From positions 1 through 64,000 of the forward strand of contig JBKPOZ010000098.1 in the NCBI GenBank assembly GCA_046733355.1: a stretch of 64,000 bases of DNA, read 5' to 3'. The DNA is from VAZQ01 sp046733355 (lineage in GTDB: Bacteria; Pseudomonadota; Alphaproteobacteria; Rhizobiales; Xanthobacteraceae). Positions 41,755 to 49,842 of the stretch are shown in pieces (the stretch's first letter is position 1; each line of letters opens with the position of its first letter). The position numbers and the translations under genes were made by a program. The notes under the pieces were generated by a model that worked only from the letters and a program-made list of their open reading frames with translations, was not told the origin of the DNA and ran no database searches.

Positions 41755-41852
41755 CAGCGATCCTTTGGCGGCACTTAGAGCGGGTCGCGGCGTTAGCCTC
41801 TTGCAGTTCTGGCGTTTTTCCCTATGTTCTTGTTCTGTTCTAGGCCTCCGGG

Positions 41853-43049
41853 ATGCCAATGCCGCGCGCCGCTGCCGCTCCTCTATCCACGAACCATCGC
41901 ACTGTGCGGCGGATGCCGGGCAACGCGCGGCCAGGGCGGTCCGCCGTCGTTGACCTCGACAAGCCGGTCGATCTCGACAGCGCCGTCGCCTATGAGCGGC
42001 GCCGCGGGCGCGGAGCGCAGTCGAATGCTTCCGGCCGCTACGAGCCGCTTGCGCGCATTGCGTTTGACGACGGTTGGCAGAACTTCGACGAGCTGCCGCC
42101 GTTCAGGACCAGCGTCAACCTCGACTCGACGCGCAGGATTATCACCCGCAACAATTCTCCCGACATCTCGTTCGATCGCTCGATCAATCCCTATCGAGGC
42201 TGCGAGCACGGCTGTATCTACTGCTTCGCGCGGCCGACGCACGCCTATCTCGGGCTGTCGCCGGGGCTCGACTTCGAGACGCAGCTCTTTGCCAAGCCTG
42301 ACGCGCCAAAACTCCTCGAGCGCGAGCTTTCCGCTCCGGGCTATGTGCCGCGCACGATTGCGATCGGCACGAATACCGACCCGTACCAGCCGATCGAGCG
42401 CGAGCATCGCATCATGCGCGGCATCCTCGAAGTGCTCGACCGCTGCGGCCATCCGGTCGGCATTGTCACGAAGTCCGCACTGGCGCTGCGGGATCTCGAC
42501 CTTCTCGCCAGCATGGCGCAGCGCAATCTCGTCAAGGTCGCTCTCTCGGTCACCACCCTCGACGGCAAGCTCGCGCGTCTCATGGAGCCGCGAGCGCCGA
42601 CGCCACGGCGGCGTCTCGAGGCACTTGAGGGGTTGAGCGCCGCCCGGATACCGACCACCGTGATGGTCGCGCCCGTCATTCCGGCACTCAATGACGCCGA
42701 GATCGAACGCATTCTCGATGCTGCCGCAGCGGTCGGCGTCAAGGAAGCCGGCTACGTGCTGCTCCGGCTGCCGCTGGAAGTGCGCGACCTGTTTCGCGAA
42801 TGGCTGCTTGCGAATTTTCCGGATCGCCACCGGCACGTTTTCAAGCTCATTCGCGAGATGCGAGGCGGCAAGGACTATGATTCAAGCTGGGGCGAACGCA
42901 TGAGCGGCAAAGGGCCGACCGCCTGGCTGATCGGCCGGCGTTTCGAGCTTGCCTGCGAGAAGCTGGGCTTGAACAAAGCGCGCACCAGCTTGAGCACGGA
43001 GCACTTCAAGCCGCCGCGCGGCACCGCGCAGCAGCTCAGTTTGTTCTGA
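41853..43049 (+). CDS. PA0069-family radical SAM protein
   Basis: 398 aa. The iron-sulphur motif is RGCEHGCIYCFARPTHAYLG (C-x3-C-x2-C, about residues 117-125), preceded by DISFDRSINPYRG. GTNTDPYQPIEREHRIMRGI and VGIVTKSALALRDLDLLASM follow, with PRRRLEALEGLSAARIPTTV and PVIPALNDAEIERILDAAA in the barrel. The family resembles spore photoproduct lyase in sequence layout but its reaction is not established. The order radical SAM - rnhB is conserved in many rhizobia. The first 25 residues are poorly constrained, so the start could lie a little downstream. Confidence 0.92.
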   Translation: MPMPRAAAAPLSTNHRTVRRMPGNARPGRSAVVDLDKPVDLDSAVAYERRRGRGAQSNASGRYEPLARIAFDDGWQNFDELPPFRTSVNLDSTRRIITRNNSPDISFDRSINPYRGCEHGCIYCFARPTHAYLGLSPGLDFETQLFAKPDAPKLLERELSAPGYVPRTIAIGTNTDPYQPIEREHRIMRGILEVLDRCGHPVGIVTKSALALRDLDLLASMAQRNLVKVALSVTTLDGKLARLMEPRAPTPRRRLEALEGLSAARIPTTVMVAPVIPALNDAEIERILDAAAAVGVKEAGYVLLRLPLEVRDLFREWLLANFPDRHRHVFKLIREMRGGKDYDSSWGERMSGKGPTAWLIGRRFELACEKLGLNKARTSLSTEHFKPPRGTAQQLSLF

Positions 43050-43068
43050 TTACCTGCGCGTGAAAATT

Positions 43069-43209
43069 GTAGGATGGGTTGAGCAAAGCGAAACCCATCG
43101 ATGCAGTGCGCCTAATCTGCGAGCAATGAGGCGCAACGAAGCGTTCGCGCGGGAACGCGGTTGAAGGTCTATGTTGTTGATGGGTTTCGCTGCGCTCAAC
43201 CCATCCTAC
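43069..43209. repeat. 141-bp element with about 32-bp terminal inverted repeats
   Basis: Left end GTAGGATGGGTTGAGCAAAG runs on into CGAAACCCATC; right end at 43179-43209 is GATGGGTTTCGCTGCGCTCA continuing to ACCCATCCTAC. The arms are near-perfect complements. The element is of a type scattered through many proteobacterial genomes (established knowledge) and its translation gives the spurious WVERSETHQ peptide often annotated as a protein. It fills most of the 236-base gap between the radical SAM gene and rnhB. Confidence 0.88.
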
Positions 43210-43285
43210 GAGTTCTTTCCCCAGCTCATCACAGCCGCAACGCAGCACCGATTGACTTCGCGCCGCCAGTGGGCACGATCACGGC

Positions 43286-44002
43286 ATGAGTCGGCAAACG
43301 TCGACGGGCCCGGTGCCGCTTCGCCTGCCGCTGGGCGAGGAGCCAGTCCGGCCCACCTTTCGTCGCGAGCGCAGGGCGCTCAAGCGGGGCGTGTGGCCGG
43401 TTGCCGGATGCGACGAGGCAGGGCGAGGTCCGCTCGCAGGGCCCGTAGTTGCGGCAGCGGTCATTCTCGATCCCAGGCGCGTGCCGCGCGGTCTCGACGA
43501 TTCCAAAAAACTCGATCCGGAAACGCGCGCCAGGCTGCACGCGAAAATCTGCGCGACGGCCGAGGTCTCGGTCGCGGTCGCGCCACCGTCGCGCATTGAC
43601 CGCGATAATATCCTGCGTGCCTCGCTGTGGGCGCTTGCGCGCGCGGTTGCAGCCCTGCCCGTGCGGCCAAAGCTGGTGTTCGTGGATGGTCGGGACCGCA
43701 TTCAGGTAGCCTGCGAGTGCCAAGCGGTGATCAGCGGCGACGCGATCATTGCCTCGATTGCCGCCGCCTCGATCGTGGCGAAGGTCACGCGTGATCGTCT
43801 CATGATCCGGCTCGGCCTGCATTATCCCGGCTATGGTTTCGAGAACCACAAGGGCTACAGCGTGCCGGAGCATTTTGAGGCGCTGGCGCGGCTCGGACCC
43901 ACCATTCACCACCGGCGCTCCTTTGCCCCGGTGGCAGCAAGCAGCGAAGAGCTCCTCGCTCAGGCTGCGCAAGCCGCCGCAACCGCGACCTTGCAACTTT
44001 AG
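43286..44002 (+). CDS. rnhB: Ribonuclease HII
   Basis: 238 aa. The catalytic core VAGCDEAGRGPLAGPVVAAA holds the Asp-Glu pair; LDDSKKLDPETRARL, KLVFVDGRDRI (third acidic residue), and ASIVAKVTRDRLMIRL with YGFENHKGYSVPEHFEAL complete the family pattern. It nicks RNA in RNA:DNA hybrids, removing misinserted ribonucleotides. The N-terminal 35 residues (to RGVWPVAG) are longer than minimal; a later start is possible, but the first ATG at 43286 is simple. No strong ribosome site is seen. Confidence 0.94.
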   Translation: MSRQTSTGPVPLRLPLGEEPVRPTFRRERRALKRGVWPVAGCDEAGRGPLAGPVVAAAVILDPRRVPRGLDDSKKLDPETRARLHAKICATAEVSVAVAPPSRIDRDNILRASLWALARAVAALPVRPKLVFVDGRDRIQVACECQAVISGDAIIASIAAASIVAKVTRDRLMIRLGLHYPGYGFENHKGYSVPEHFEALARLGPTIHHRRSFAPVAASSEELLAQAAQAAATATLQL

Positions 44003-44070
44003 CGGGCCGCAACGCGCGCAGCCCTGCGCGCCGTGTTGTTTGCCGCATTGGTAGGGTAAACGTCGCGGCG

Positions 44071-45645
44071 ATGCTCTACGTGTCGATCCTCGTGGAATTG
44101 CTGCGCTCGCGCCCGGCGTTCGCAGTCTGGCTCGCCGCAATTTTCCAAGCGCTGCTCTGGACGCTGTTGCCCGATATTTTTTACGCGAGCCCACCCGGCG
44201 ATGTGCCGCTTGTGCTCGCCATCGGTCACGAGTTTCAACTCGGCTCGTTTCTCGGTCCGCCGCTTGCGTTCTGGCTCGCCGAGCTCGCCTACGACCTCGC
44301 CGGCCGGCATCTGATCGGGGTCTATGCATTATCGCAGGCGTGCGTGGTCGCGACCTATTGGGCGGTGTTCCTCCTCGGCAGAGCGATGGTCGGGGCACAG
44401 CACGCCGCACTGGCCGTGCTGCTGATGCCGGGCATTGCCGCCTTCACCGTGCCCACTCCCGATTTCGGTCCGGCAGTGCTTGCGATGCCACTCTGGGCGT
44501 TCATCCTGCTGCATTACTGGCGCGCCGTGCGCGAGGGGCAGCGCGGCTACTGGCTTGCGCTTGTGATAGAGACCGGACTGCTGCTGCTGACGACCTATCT
44601 TGGACTGCTGCTGCTGGCGCTCCTCGTCGGATTCACGCTGGCAAATGAACGCGCGCGATCATCGCTGAAATCATACGACCCGTTGCTTGCCGTCGCCATC
44701 GTCGCTCTCGTGATCGGGCCATATCTTGCGTGGCTCATCCATTCCGGGATCGCCCCGCTCCGGCTGGATGCGGCGGGGGCCCCCGGCTTTGGCGGCAGCC
44801 TGCTTGCATGGCTGCAACGGCTGGCGCTCATTGTCGTCGCCCATGCGGGTCTTGCCGTGCTGGTCGGCCTGGTGGCCGGATGGCCGTGGCCGCGCGAGGA
44901 CCCCGCCCCGATCATCGTGCGTCGCCCGATCAGTCCCTTCACCCGCCAGTTCGTCTATTTTTTTGCGCTGGCGCCACCTTTGCTCGGCTCGTTGGCGGCC
45001 GTCACGCTCGGATGGCCCGGCCCCATGGGAGGAGTAGCTCCGCTCCTCATACTTTCCGGGCTCGCTGTGGTGATTGCGGCAGGGGACGCAATTTCCCTCA
45101 AGCGACAGCACATCGTGATCGCAGCCTGGTTTGGCCTGCTGATCGTTCCGCCGGTGATGGCGGCATGCTCGATCTTCGTTCTTCCCTGGCTGAATTCCGA
45201 TCTCAGAACAGCGCAACCTGTGGAGACAATGGGGCGCTTTTTTTCCGAAAATTTCGAGCGCCGTACGGGTGCACCGCTGAAGATCGTAGGAGGTGATCTG
45301 CGCACGGCAGCGCTCGTTGCACTCGGAGCTCCGAGCCGCCCGAGCGTGCTCATCGATGCGGCGCCCCAGCGTTCGCCGTGGGTGAACATTGAAAGCCTGA
45401 GATCAAAGGGGGCCGTCCTCGTTTGGCCGACGACCGATACGGCGGGCACGCCTCCCCCCGGGATGGCCGAGCGATTTCCGCAGCTGGTGCCCGAAGTGCC
45501 TCGCGCTTTTGCGCGTTGGGTGCAAGGAAGGTTGCCGCTCGTCCGCATCGGCTGGGCGGTGATCAGGCCAAAAACCGAGGAACCGATATTGCTGCCGCGT
45601 CCGGAGAGGCCAGATGACAGAGGTCAGATGACAGAGGTCAGATGA
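44071..45645 (+). CDS. Glycosyltransferase family 39-like integral membrane protein
   Basis: 524 aa. About ten hydrophobic helices are seen, from AFAVWLAAIFQALLWTLL through ALAVLLMPGIAAFTV and LLLLTTYLGLLLLALLVGFT to MAACSIFVLPWL. The first loop carries an acidic pair near ASPPGDVPLVLAIGHEF, matching the catalytic loop position of PMT/ArnT-type enzymes, then GPPLAFWLAELAYDLAG. A C-terminal soluble part (LKIVGGDLRTAALVALGAPS) resembles the periplasmic tail of rhizobial family-39 proteins. It would use a polyprenyl-phosphate sugar on the periplasmic side. The last 12 residues (DDRGQMTEVR and neighbours) come from a tandem repeat, so the native end is obscured. Confidence 0.8.
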   Translation: MLYVSILVELLRSRPAFAVWLAAIFQALLWTLLPDIFYASPPGDVPLVLAIGHEFQLGSFLGPPLAFWLAELAYDLAGRHLIGVYALSQACVVATYWAVFLLGRAMVGAQHAALAVLLMPGIAAFTVPTPDFGPAVLAMPLWAFILLHYWRAVREGQRGYWLALVIETGLLLLTTYLGLLLLALLVGFTLANERARSSLKSYDPLLAVAIVALVIGPYLAWLIHSGIAPLRLDAAGAPGFGGSLLAWLQRLALIVVAHAGLAVLVGLVAGWPWPREDPAPIIVRRPISPFTRQFVYFFALAPPLLGSLAAVTLGWPGPMGGVAPLLILSGLAVVIAAGDAISLKRQHIVIAAWFGLLIVPPVMAACSIFVLPWLNSDLRTAQPVETMGRFFSENFERRTGAPLKIVGGDLRTAALVALGAPSRPSVLIDAAPQRSPWVNIESLRSKGAVLVWPTTDTAGTPPPGMAERFPQLVPEVPRAFARWVQGRLPLVRIGWAVIRPKTEEPILLPRPERPDDRGQMTEVR

Positions 45646-45731
45646 AAGACACTAAAACGTCAGAGCAGCGCTCGATCAAGGCACGTCATCAGTCCTCTGC
45701 CGTCCGTCCTCTGTCGTCTGTCCTCTGTCAT
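45611..45731. repeat. Tandem 14-mer and its inverted counterpart across a gene boundary
   Basis: CAGATGACAGAGGT occurs twice in direct tandem (45611-45638) followed by CAGATGAAAG. About 55 bases on, 45691-45731 carries the reverse-complement theme, AGTCCTCTGCCGTCCGTCCT and CTGTCGTCTGTCCTCTGTCAT. The block straddles the end of the family-39 gene and the first 30 codons of the longest reading of the permease gene. CAGAGGACAGATGACAGAGG-type repeats occur in other alphaproteobacteria (recollection, to be verified). Confidence 0.75.
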
Positions 45732-47021
45732 GTGGATCGCTATTTCGGGCTTGCCGAGCATGGCACAGACTTGCGCACGGAATTCCTGGCTGGGCTCACC
45801 ACCTTTCTGACGATGGTCTACATCGTATTCGTCAACCCCCAGATCCTGGCGAATGCGGGCATGGACAAAGGTGCGGTATTCGTTGCGACCTGCGTCGCGG
45901 CCGCAATATCGAGCCTGGTGATGGGAATGTTTGCCAATTACCCCATCGCGCTCGCGCCAGGCATGGGCCTCAACGCCTTCTTTGCCTTCACGGTCGTGCT
46001 CGTTGACGGTTATTCATGGCAGCAGGCGCTCGCCGGCGTGTTCTGCTCGGGCGTGATCTTTTTTCTCATCTCCATCGGAAGAGTCCGCGAATATCTCATC
46101 AATTCGATTCCCCAGAATCTGAAGCTCGCAATTTCTGCCGGCGTCGGGCTCTTCCTCGGAATCATCGCACTCGAGGAATCGGGAATCGTCGTGGCGCAGC
46201 CGAAGACCCTCGTCACGCTCGGGGATCTGAAGGCCTGGCCGGCAATCCTGTGCCTCGTCGGCTTTGCCGCAATTGTCGGCCTCAATCGCCGCGGGATCAT
46301 GGGCGCCACACTGATCGGAATCGTGGCTGTCACGCTTATCGGCGTGCCGCTCGGGATTGCGGAATTTACCGGGATCATCGCGCCACCACCGTCCCTCGCA
46401 CCCACGTTCTTTCAGCTGGATTTCACACGCGCGACCGAAGCGACCTTCATCATCGTGGTGTTCAGCCTCCTGCTCGTGGACGTGTTCGATAATGCCGGCA
46501 CATTGATCGGCGTGGCTCACGCCGCGCGGCTGCTCGATGCCAAGGGCAATCTGCCGCGCATGCGAGAGGCGCTCATGGCCGACAGCTTCGCGGCGATGTT
46601 GGGCGCCCTGATCGGAACCTCGACCACAACGAGCTACATTGAGAGCGCTGCCGGTGTCGCCACCGGCGGGCGCACCGGATTGACAGCGGTGTTTGTCGCT
46701 CTTCTTTTTCTTTTGGCTCTCTTCTTCTCGCCGCTTGCCGCCATGATCCCGGCCTACGCATCGGCGGCCGCACTCCTCTATGTGGCGTGCATCATGGCGC
46801 GCGGGCTTGCCGAGATCGAATGGCAGGACATCACCGAATCCGCCCCTGCAGTGGTCACGGCATTGATGATGCCGCTCACCTATTCCATCGCAAATGGCAT
46901 CGGCCTGGGGTTCATCATCTATGTGCTCGCCAAGGCGGTGGCGGGCAGATACCGGGAAGTCAATGTGCCTATTGCGACGCTCGCCATGGTTTTCGCGCTC
47001 AAGTTTGCGCTCCCTGGCTGA
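45732..47021 (+). CDS. NCS2-family purine permease (AzgA-like)
   Basis: 429 aa from GTG 45732, giving VDRYFGLAEHGTDLRTEFLA, the usual N-terminus of this family. The ATG at 45642 would add 30 residues encoded by the repeat block and is less likely. Family motifs: LTTFLTMVYIVFVNPQILAN, YPIALAPGMGLNAFFAFTVV, AISAGVGLFLGIIALEESGI, VFSLLLVDVFDNAGTLIGVA and ALIGTSTTTSYIESAAGVAT with GGRTGLTAVFV. These are the AzgA/GhxP branch, which imports adenine, guanine or hypoxanthine with protons; 12-14 membrane helices are expected. The 3' end overlaps the convergent uracil-DNA glycosylase gene by 23 bases. Confidence 0.92.
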   Translation: MDRYFGLAEHGTDLRTEFLAGLTTFLTMVYIVFVNPQILANAGMDKGAVFVATCVAAAISSLVMGMFANYPIALAPGMGLNAFFAFTVVLVDGYSWQQALAGVFCSGVIFFLISIGRVREYLINSIPQNLKLAISAGVGLFLGIIALEESGIVVAQPKTLVTLGDLKAWPAILCLVGFAAIVGLNRRGIMGATLIGIVAVTLIGVPLGIAEFTGIIAPPPSLAPTFFQLDFTRATEATFIIVVFSLLLVDVFDNAGTLIGVAHAARLLDAKGNLPRMREALMADSFAAMLGALIGTSTTTSYIESAAGVATGGRTGLTAVFVALLFLLALFFSPLAAMIPAYASAAALLYVACIMARGLAEIEWQDITESAPAVVTALMMPLTYSIANGIGLGFIIYVLAKAVAGRYREVNVPIATLAMVFALKFALPG

Positions 47022-47865
47022 GCGCCTGCTTGATTGAAAGAAAATCGCGCCACGCGAGCCGTTTCTGTACCGGCTGCCGGAGCAGATAGGCCGGATGCAG
47101 CGTTGCCATTGCGCGGATTTGGCGGCTTCCCGTCCAGAACGGAAACCAGCGGCCGCGCGTTTTCAGAATGCCATCCCGCACATTGAGCAGCGTCTGTGCC
47201 GAGGGCCCGCCGAGGCACACCAGGATGTCGGGATCAGCCAACTCGATCTGGCGCAGCGTGAACGGCAGGCAGACCGCCGATTCCTGCGGCGTGGGAGTGC
47301 GATTGCCGGGCGGTCGCCAAGGCACGATGTTGGCGATATAGGCTTGAGTTCGGTCAAGGCCGATCGCTGCCATCATGCGATCGAGCAGTTTTCCCGAGCG
47401 GCCGACGAAAGGCAGGCCGGCGATGTCCTCCTCGCGTCCCGGCGCTTCGCCTACGAACATCACGCGCGCTGCCGGATTGCCGTCGGCAAAGACGAGCTGC
47501 GTCGCCGTCTGCCGCAAGGAGCAAGCTTCGAACTCGCTGAGAGCTGCGCGCAGCTGTTCCAGGTTTTGCGCTGCCTTCGCGGCTGCATGAGCGGCAAGAC
47601 GCGCAGCTTCGGGCGAGACTGCCGCGCCGAGCAGGGTGGCATCACCCTTTGGGCCGGCCGCAACCTGGCTCGCAATCGGATTGTTGCCCGCGCGCGCCGC
47701 GGACAGGCGGGGAGGCGTTTCCGGCATACCAGCGCTGGCACGCACCTCCTTCGGCGGCCCCTCATGCACGGCGAGCCGGTCCACGGCGGTTTCAACAAGC
47801 GCTGCGTCGACACCCGTCTCGCTGTAGAAGGCGAGAAGAGCGATCAGAGCCAACCTGTCGTCCAT
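46999..47865 (-). CDS. Uracil-DNA glycosylase, family 4 (iron-sulphur type)
   Basis: 288 aa. The active-site block MFVGEAPGREEDIAGLPFVG is typical of family 4; AYIANIVPWRPPGNRTPTPQ, LADPDILVCLGGPSAQTLLN and TLHPAYLLRQPVQKRLAWRD complete it. Cysteines in EACSLRQTATQ, ESAVCLPF and ILVCLGG would be cluster ligands, although the usual CxxC pair at the first site is reduced to one Cys. An Ala-rich N-terminal extension of about 100 residues is common in rhizobial members. The enzyme removes uracil from DNA. It is divergent from the ETF-QO gene, with 153 bases between them. Confidence 0.92.
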   Translation of the reverse strand: MDDRLALIALLAFYSETGVDAALVETAVDRLAVHEGPPKEVRASAGMPETPPRLSAARAGNNPIASQVAAGPKGDATLLGAAVSPEAARLAAHAAAKAAQNLEQLRAALSEFEACSLRQTATQLVFADGNPAARVMFVGEAPGREEDIAGLPFVGRSGKLLDRMMAAIGLDRTQAYIANIVPWRPPGNRTPTPQESAVCLPFTLRQIELADPDILVCLGGPSAQTLLNVRDGILKTRGRWFPFWTGSRQIRAMATLHPAYLLRQPVQKRLAWRDFLSIKQALSQGAQT

Positions 47866-48018
47866 CGTTTTTGCCGTGGCGTGAGCCCGCGCGGTTTGCA
47901 GACTTTGCAGCTACGCTATGGGATGAAGACGTGGGGGATGGCAAGGCATCGATGCTTCTGGTGCAAACCTGTTTTGCACCGCATTAAGCGTCTGCATGGC
48001 GAGTTTGGAGCATGTTGA

Positions 48019-49674
48019 ATGGCTAACGAGACATTACCTCCGCGCGAAGCCATGGAGTTCGACGTCGTCATTGTGGGGGCCGGACCATCGGGACTCGCTG
48101 CCGCGATCCGTCTCAAGCAGATATCGCCGGACATCAGCGTTGTAGTCGTCGAAAAAGGTTCCGAAGTGGGTGCCCACATTCTCTCAGGCGCCGTCATTGA
48201 CCCGAGCGGGCTCGACCGGCTGCTGCCGGAATGGCGGACCGAAGAGACGCCTCTGAAAACGCAGGTAAGCAAGGACGCGTTCTACTGGCTGGGGGAAAAG
48301 CGCGCGTTGCGGCTTCCGAACGCGCTGATGCCTCCACTCATGAACAATCACGGCAACTACGTGGTCTCGTTGGGCAACGTGTGCCGCTGGCTGGGACAGA
48401 AAGCCGAAGCCCTCGGTGTCGACATCTATCCGGGGTTTCCCGCATCCGACTTGCTGTTCGACGCGCATGGAGCGGTTGCGGGCGTTGCCACGGGCGACAT
48501 GGGCATCGGCAAAAATGGCCAGCCCAAGGAAACCTTCACCCGCGGCATGGAGCTGCGCGGCAAGTATACGCTGCTCGCCGAAGGCGCGCGGGGGAGCCTC
48601 AGCAAGGTCGCGATGCGCCGGTTTGCTCTGGATGCCGGCCGCGAGCCGCAAAAGTTCGGGATCGGCCTCAAGGAGCTGTGGCAGGTCGATCCGGACGCAC
48701 ACCGCCCCGGCTATGTGCAGCATACATTAGGCTGGCCGCTCGACCGGCGCACCGGCGGTGGATCCTTCCTTTATCATTTTGACGAAAACCTCGTGTCCGT
48801 CGGCTTCGTCCTCCATCTGAACTATGCGAACCCCTATCTTTCGCCTTTCGAGGAGTTCCAAAAATTCAAGACGCATCCCCTCATTGCCGAAACGCTGCGC
48901 TCAGGCAAACGGTTGGGTTACGGAGCACGCGCGCTCACCGAAGGCGGCTGGCAATCGGTTCCGAGGTTGACGTTTCCGGGCGGGGCGCTCATCGGCTGTG
49001 CGGCCGGTTTCATGAATGTGCCGCGCATCAAAGGCACCCATAACGCAATGCACTCGGGCATAAATGCCGCCGAGCACGTCGGACGGGCGGTGGCGCACGG
49101 GCGCGCCAATGACGAGCTGATCGAGCTTGATGCTGGCTGGCGCTCCTCCGCAATCGGCCGCGATCTCTGGAAAGTGCGCAATGCCAAGCCGTTGTGGTCG
49201 CGCTTCGGTACCGATCTCGGCATTGCGCTTGGCGGTTTCGACATGTGGACGAATACTTTGGGCTTTTCCCTCTTCGGCACGCTCCCGCATGGCAAGCCTG
49301 ATTACGCCGCACTGACGCCTGCTTTTCAATGCGCCCCCATCGCCTATCCCAAACCCGACGGCAGGCTGACATTCGATCGGCTCTCGTCAGTATTTCTCTC
49401 CAATACCAACCACGAGGAAGATCAGCCTGTGCATCTGCAAGTGCGCGACCCGGCGTTGCAGAACGCTTCAGAGCACGATCGCTACGGAGGTCCTTCGGCG
49501 CGCTATTGTCCCGCTGGCGTCTACGAGTGGATCGAGGAGGGGGGAACTGCGAAATACCTCATCAACGCGCAGAATTGCGTGCATTGCAAAACCTGCGACA
49601 TCAAGGATCCGAATCAGAACATCGATTGGGTTCCGCCGGAGGGCGGAGGCGGGCCGAATTACGTCAATATGTGA
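48019..49674 (+). CDS. Electron transfer flavoprotein-ubiquinone oxidoreductase
   Basis: 551 aa, full length. FAD site FDVVIVGAGPSGLAAAIRLK at the N-terminus; EKGSEVGAHILSGAVIDPSG, NHGNYVVSLGNVCRWLGQKA and RFALDAGREPQKFGIGLKEL are family blocks. The C-terminal ferredoxin-like part has ARYCPAGVYEWIEEGGTAKY and QNCVHCKTCDIKDPNQNIDW, giving the four cysteines for the 4Fe-4S cluster. The membrane-associated enzyme passes electrons from ETF (fatty acid and amino acid oxidation) to ubiquinone. The family-4 uracil-DNA glycosylase/ETF-QO pair is conserved in this order. Start ATG at 48019 follows TTGGAGCATGTTGA, a modest site. Confidence 0.97.
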   Translation: MANETLPPREAMEFDVVIVGAGPSGLAAAIRLKQISPDISVVVVEKGSEVGAHILSGAVIDPSGLDRLLPEWRTEETPLKTQVSKDAFYWLGEKRALRLPNALMPPLMNNHGNYVVSLGNVCRWLGQKAEALGVDIYPGFPASDLLFDAHGAVAGVATGDMGIGKNGQPKETFTRGMELRGKYTLLAEGARGSLSKVAMRRFALDAGREPQKFGIGLKELWQVDPDAHRPGYVQHTLGWPLDRRTGGGSFLYHFDENLVSVGFVLHLNYANPYLSPFEEFQKFKTHPLIAETLRSGKRLGYGARALTEGGWQSVPRLTFPGGALIGCAAGFMNVPRIKGTHNAMHSGINAAEHVGRAVAHGRANDELIELDAGWRSSAIGRDLWKVRNAKPLWSRFGTDLGIALGGFDMWTNTLGFSLFGTLPHGKPDYAALTPAFQCAPIAYPKPDGRLTFDRLSSVFLSNTNHEEDQPVHLQVRDPALQNASEHDRYGGPSARYCPAGVYEWIEEGGTAKYLINAQNCVHCKTCDIKDPNQNIDWVPPEGGGGPNYVNM

Positions 49675-49842
49675 CCGCGCCTGGGAATGTGACCAAGCTC
49701 GTCACGATGCCGCCCTGATCCGAACATCGAAACATGATTGGACATCCTGCATCGGGGCGGTTATTGCGAGGCCGGCATCAAGACGGCCCTTCTGTCCGGA
49801 AGCGGCGACGTTGCGCCCGTCGCCCCATGGAGTCGACGATCC

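Noticed and set aside
43036..43248. 70-residue minus-strand ORF containing WVERSETHQ
   Set aside because: It is the translation of the inverted-repeat element at 43069-43209; this peptide is a known annotation artefact.
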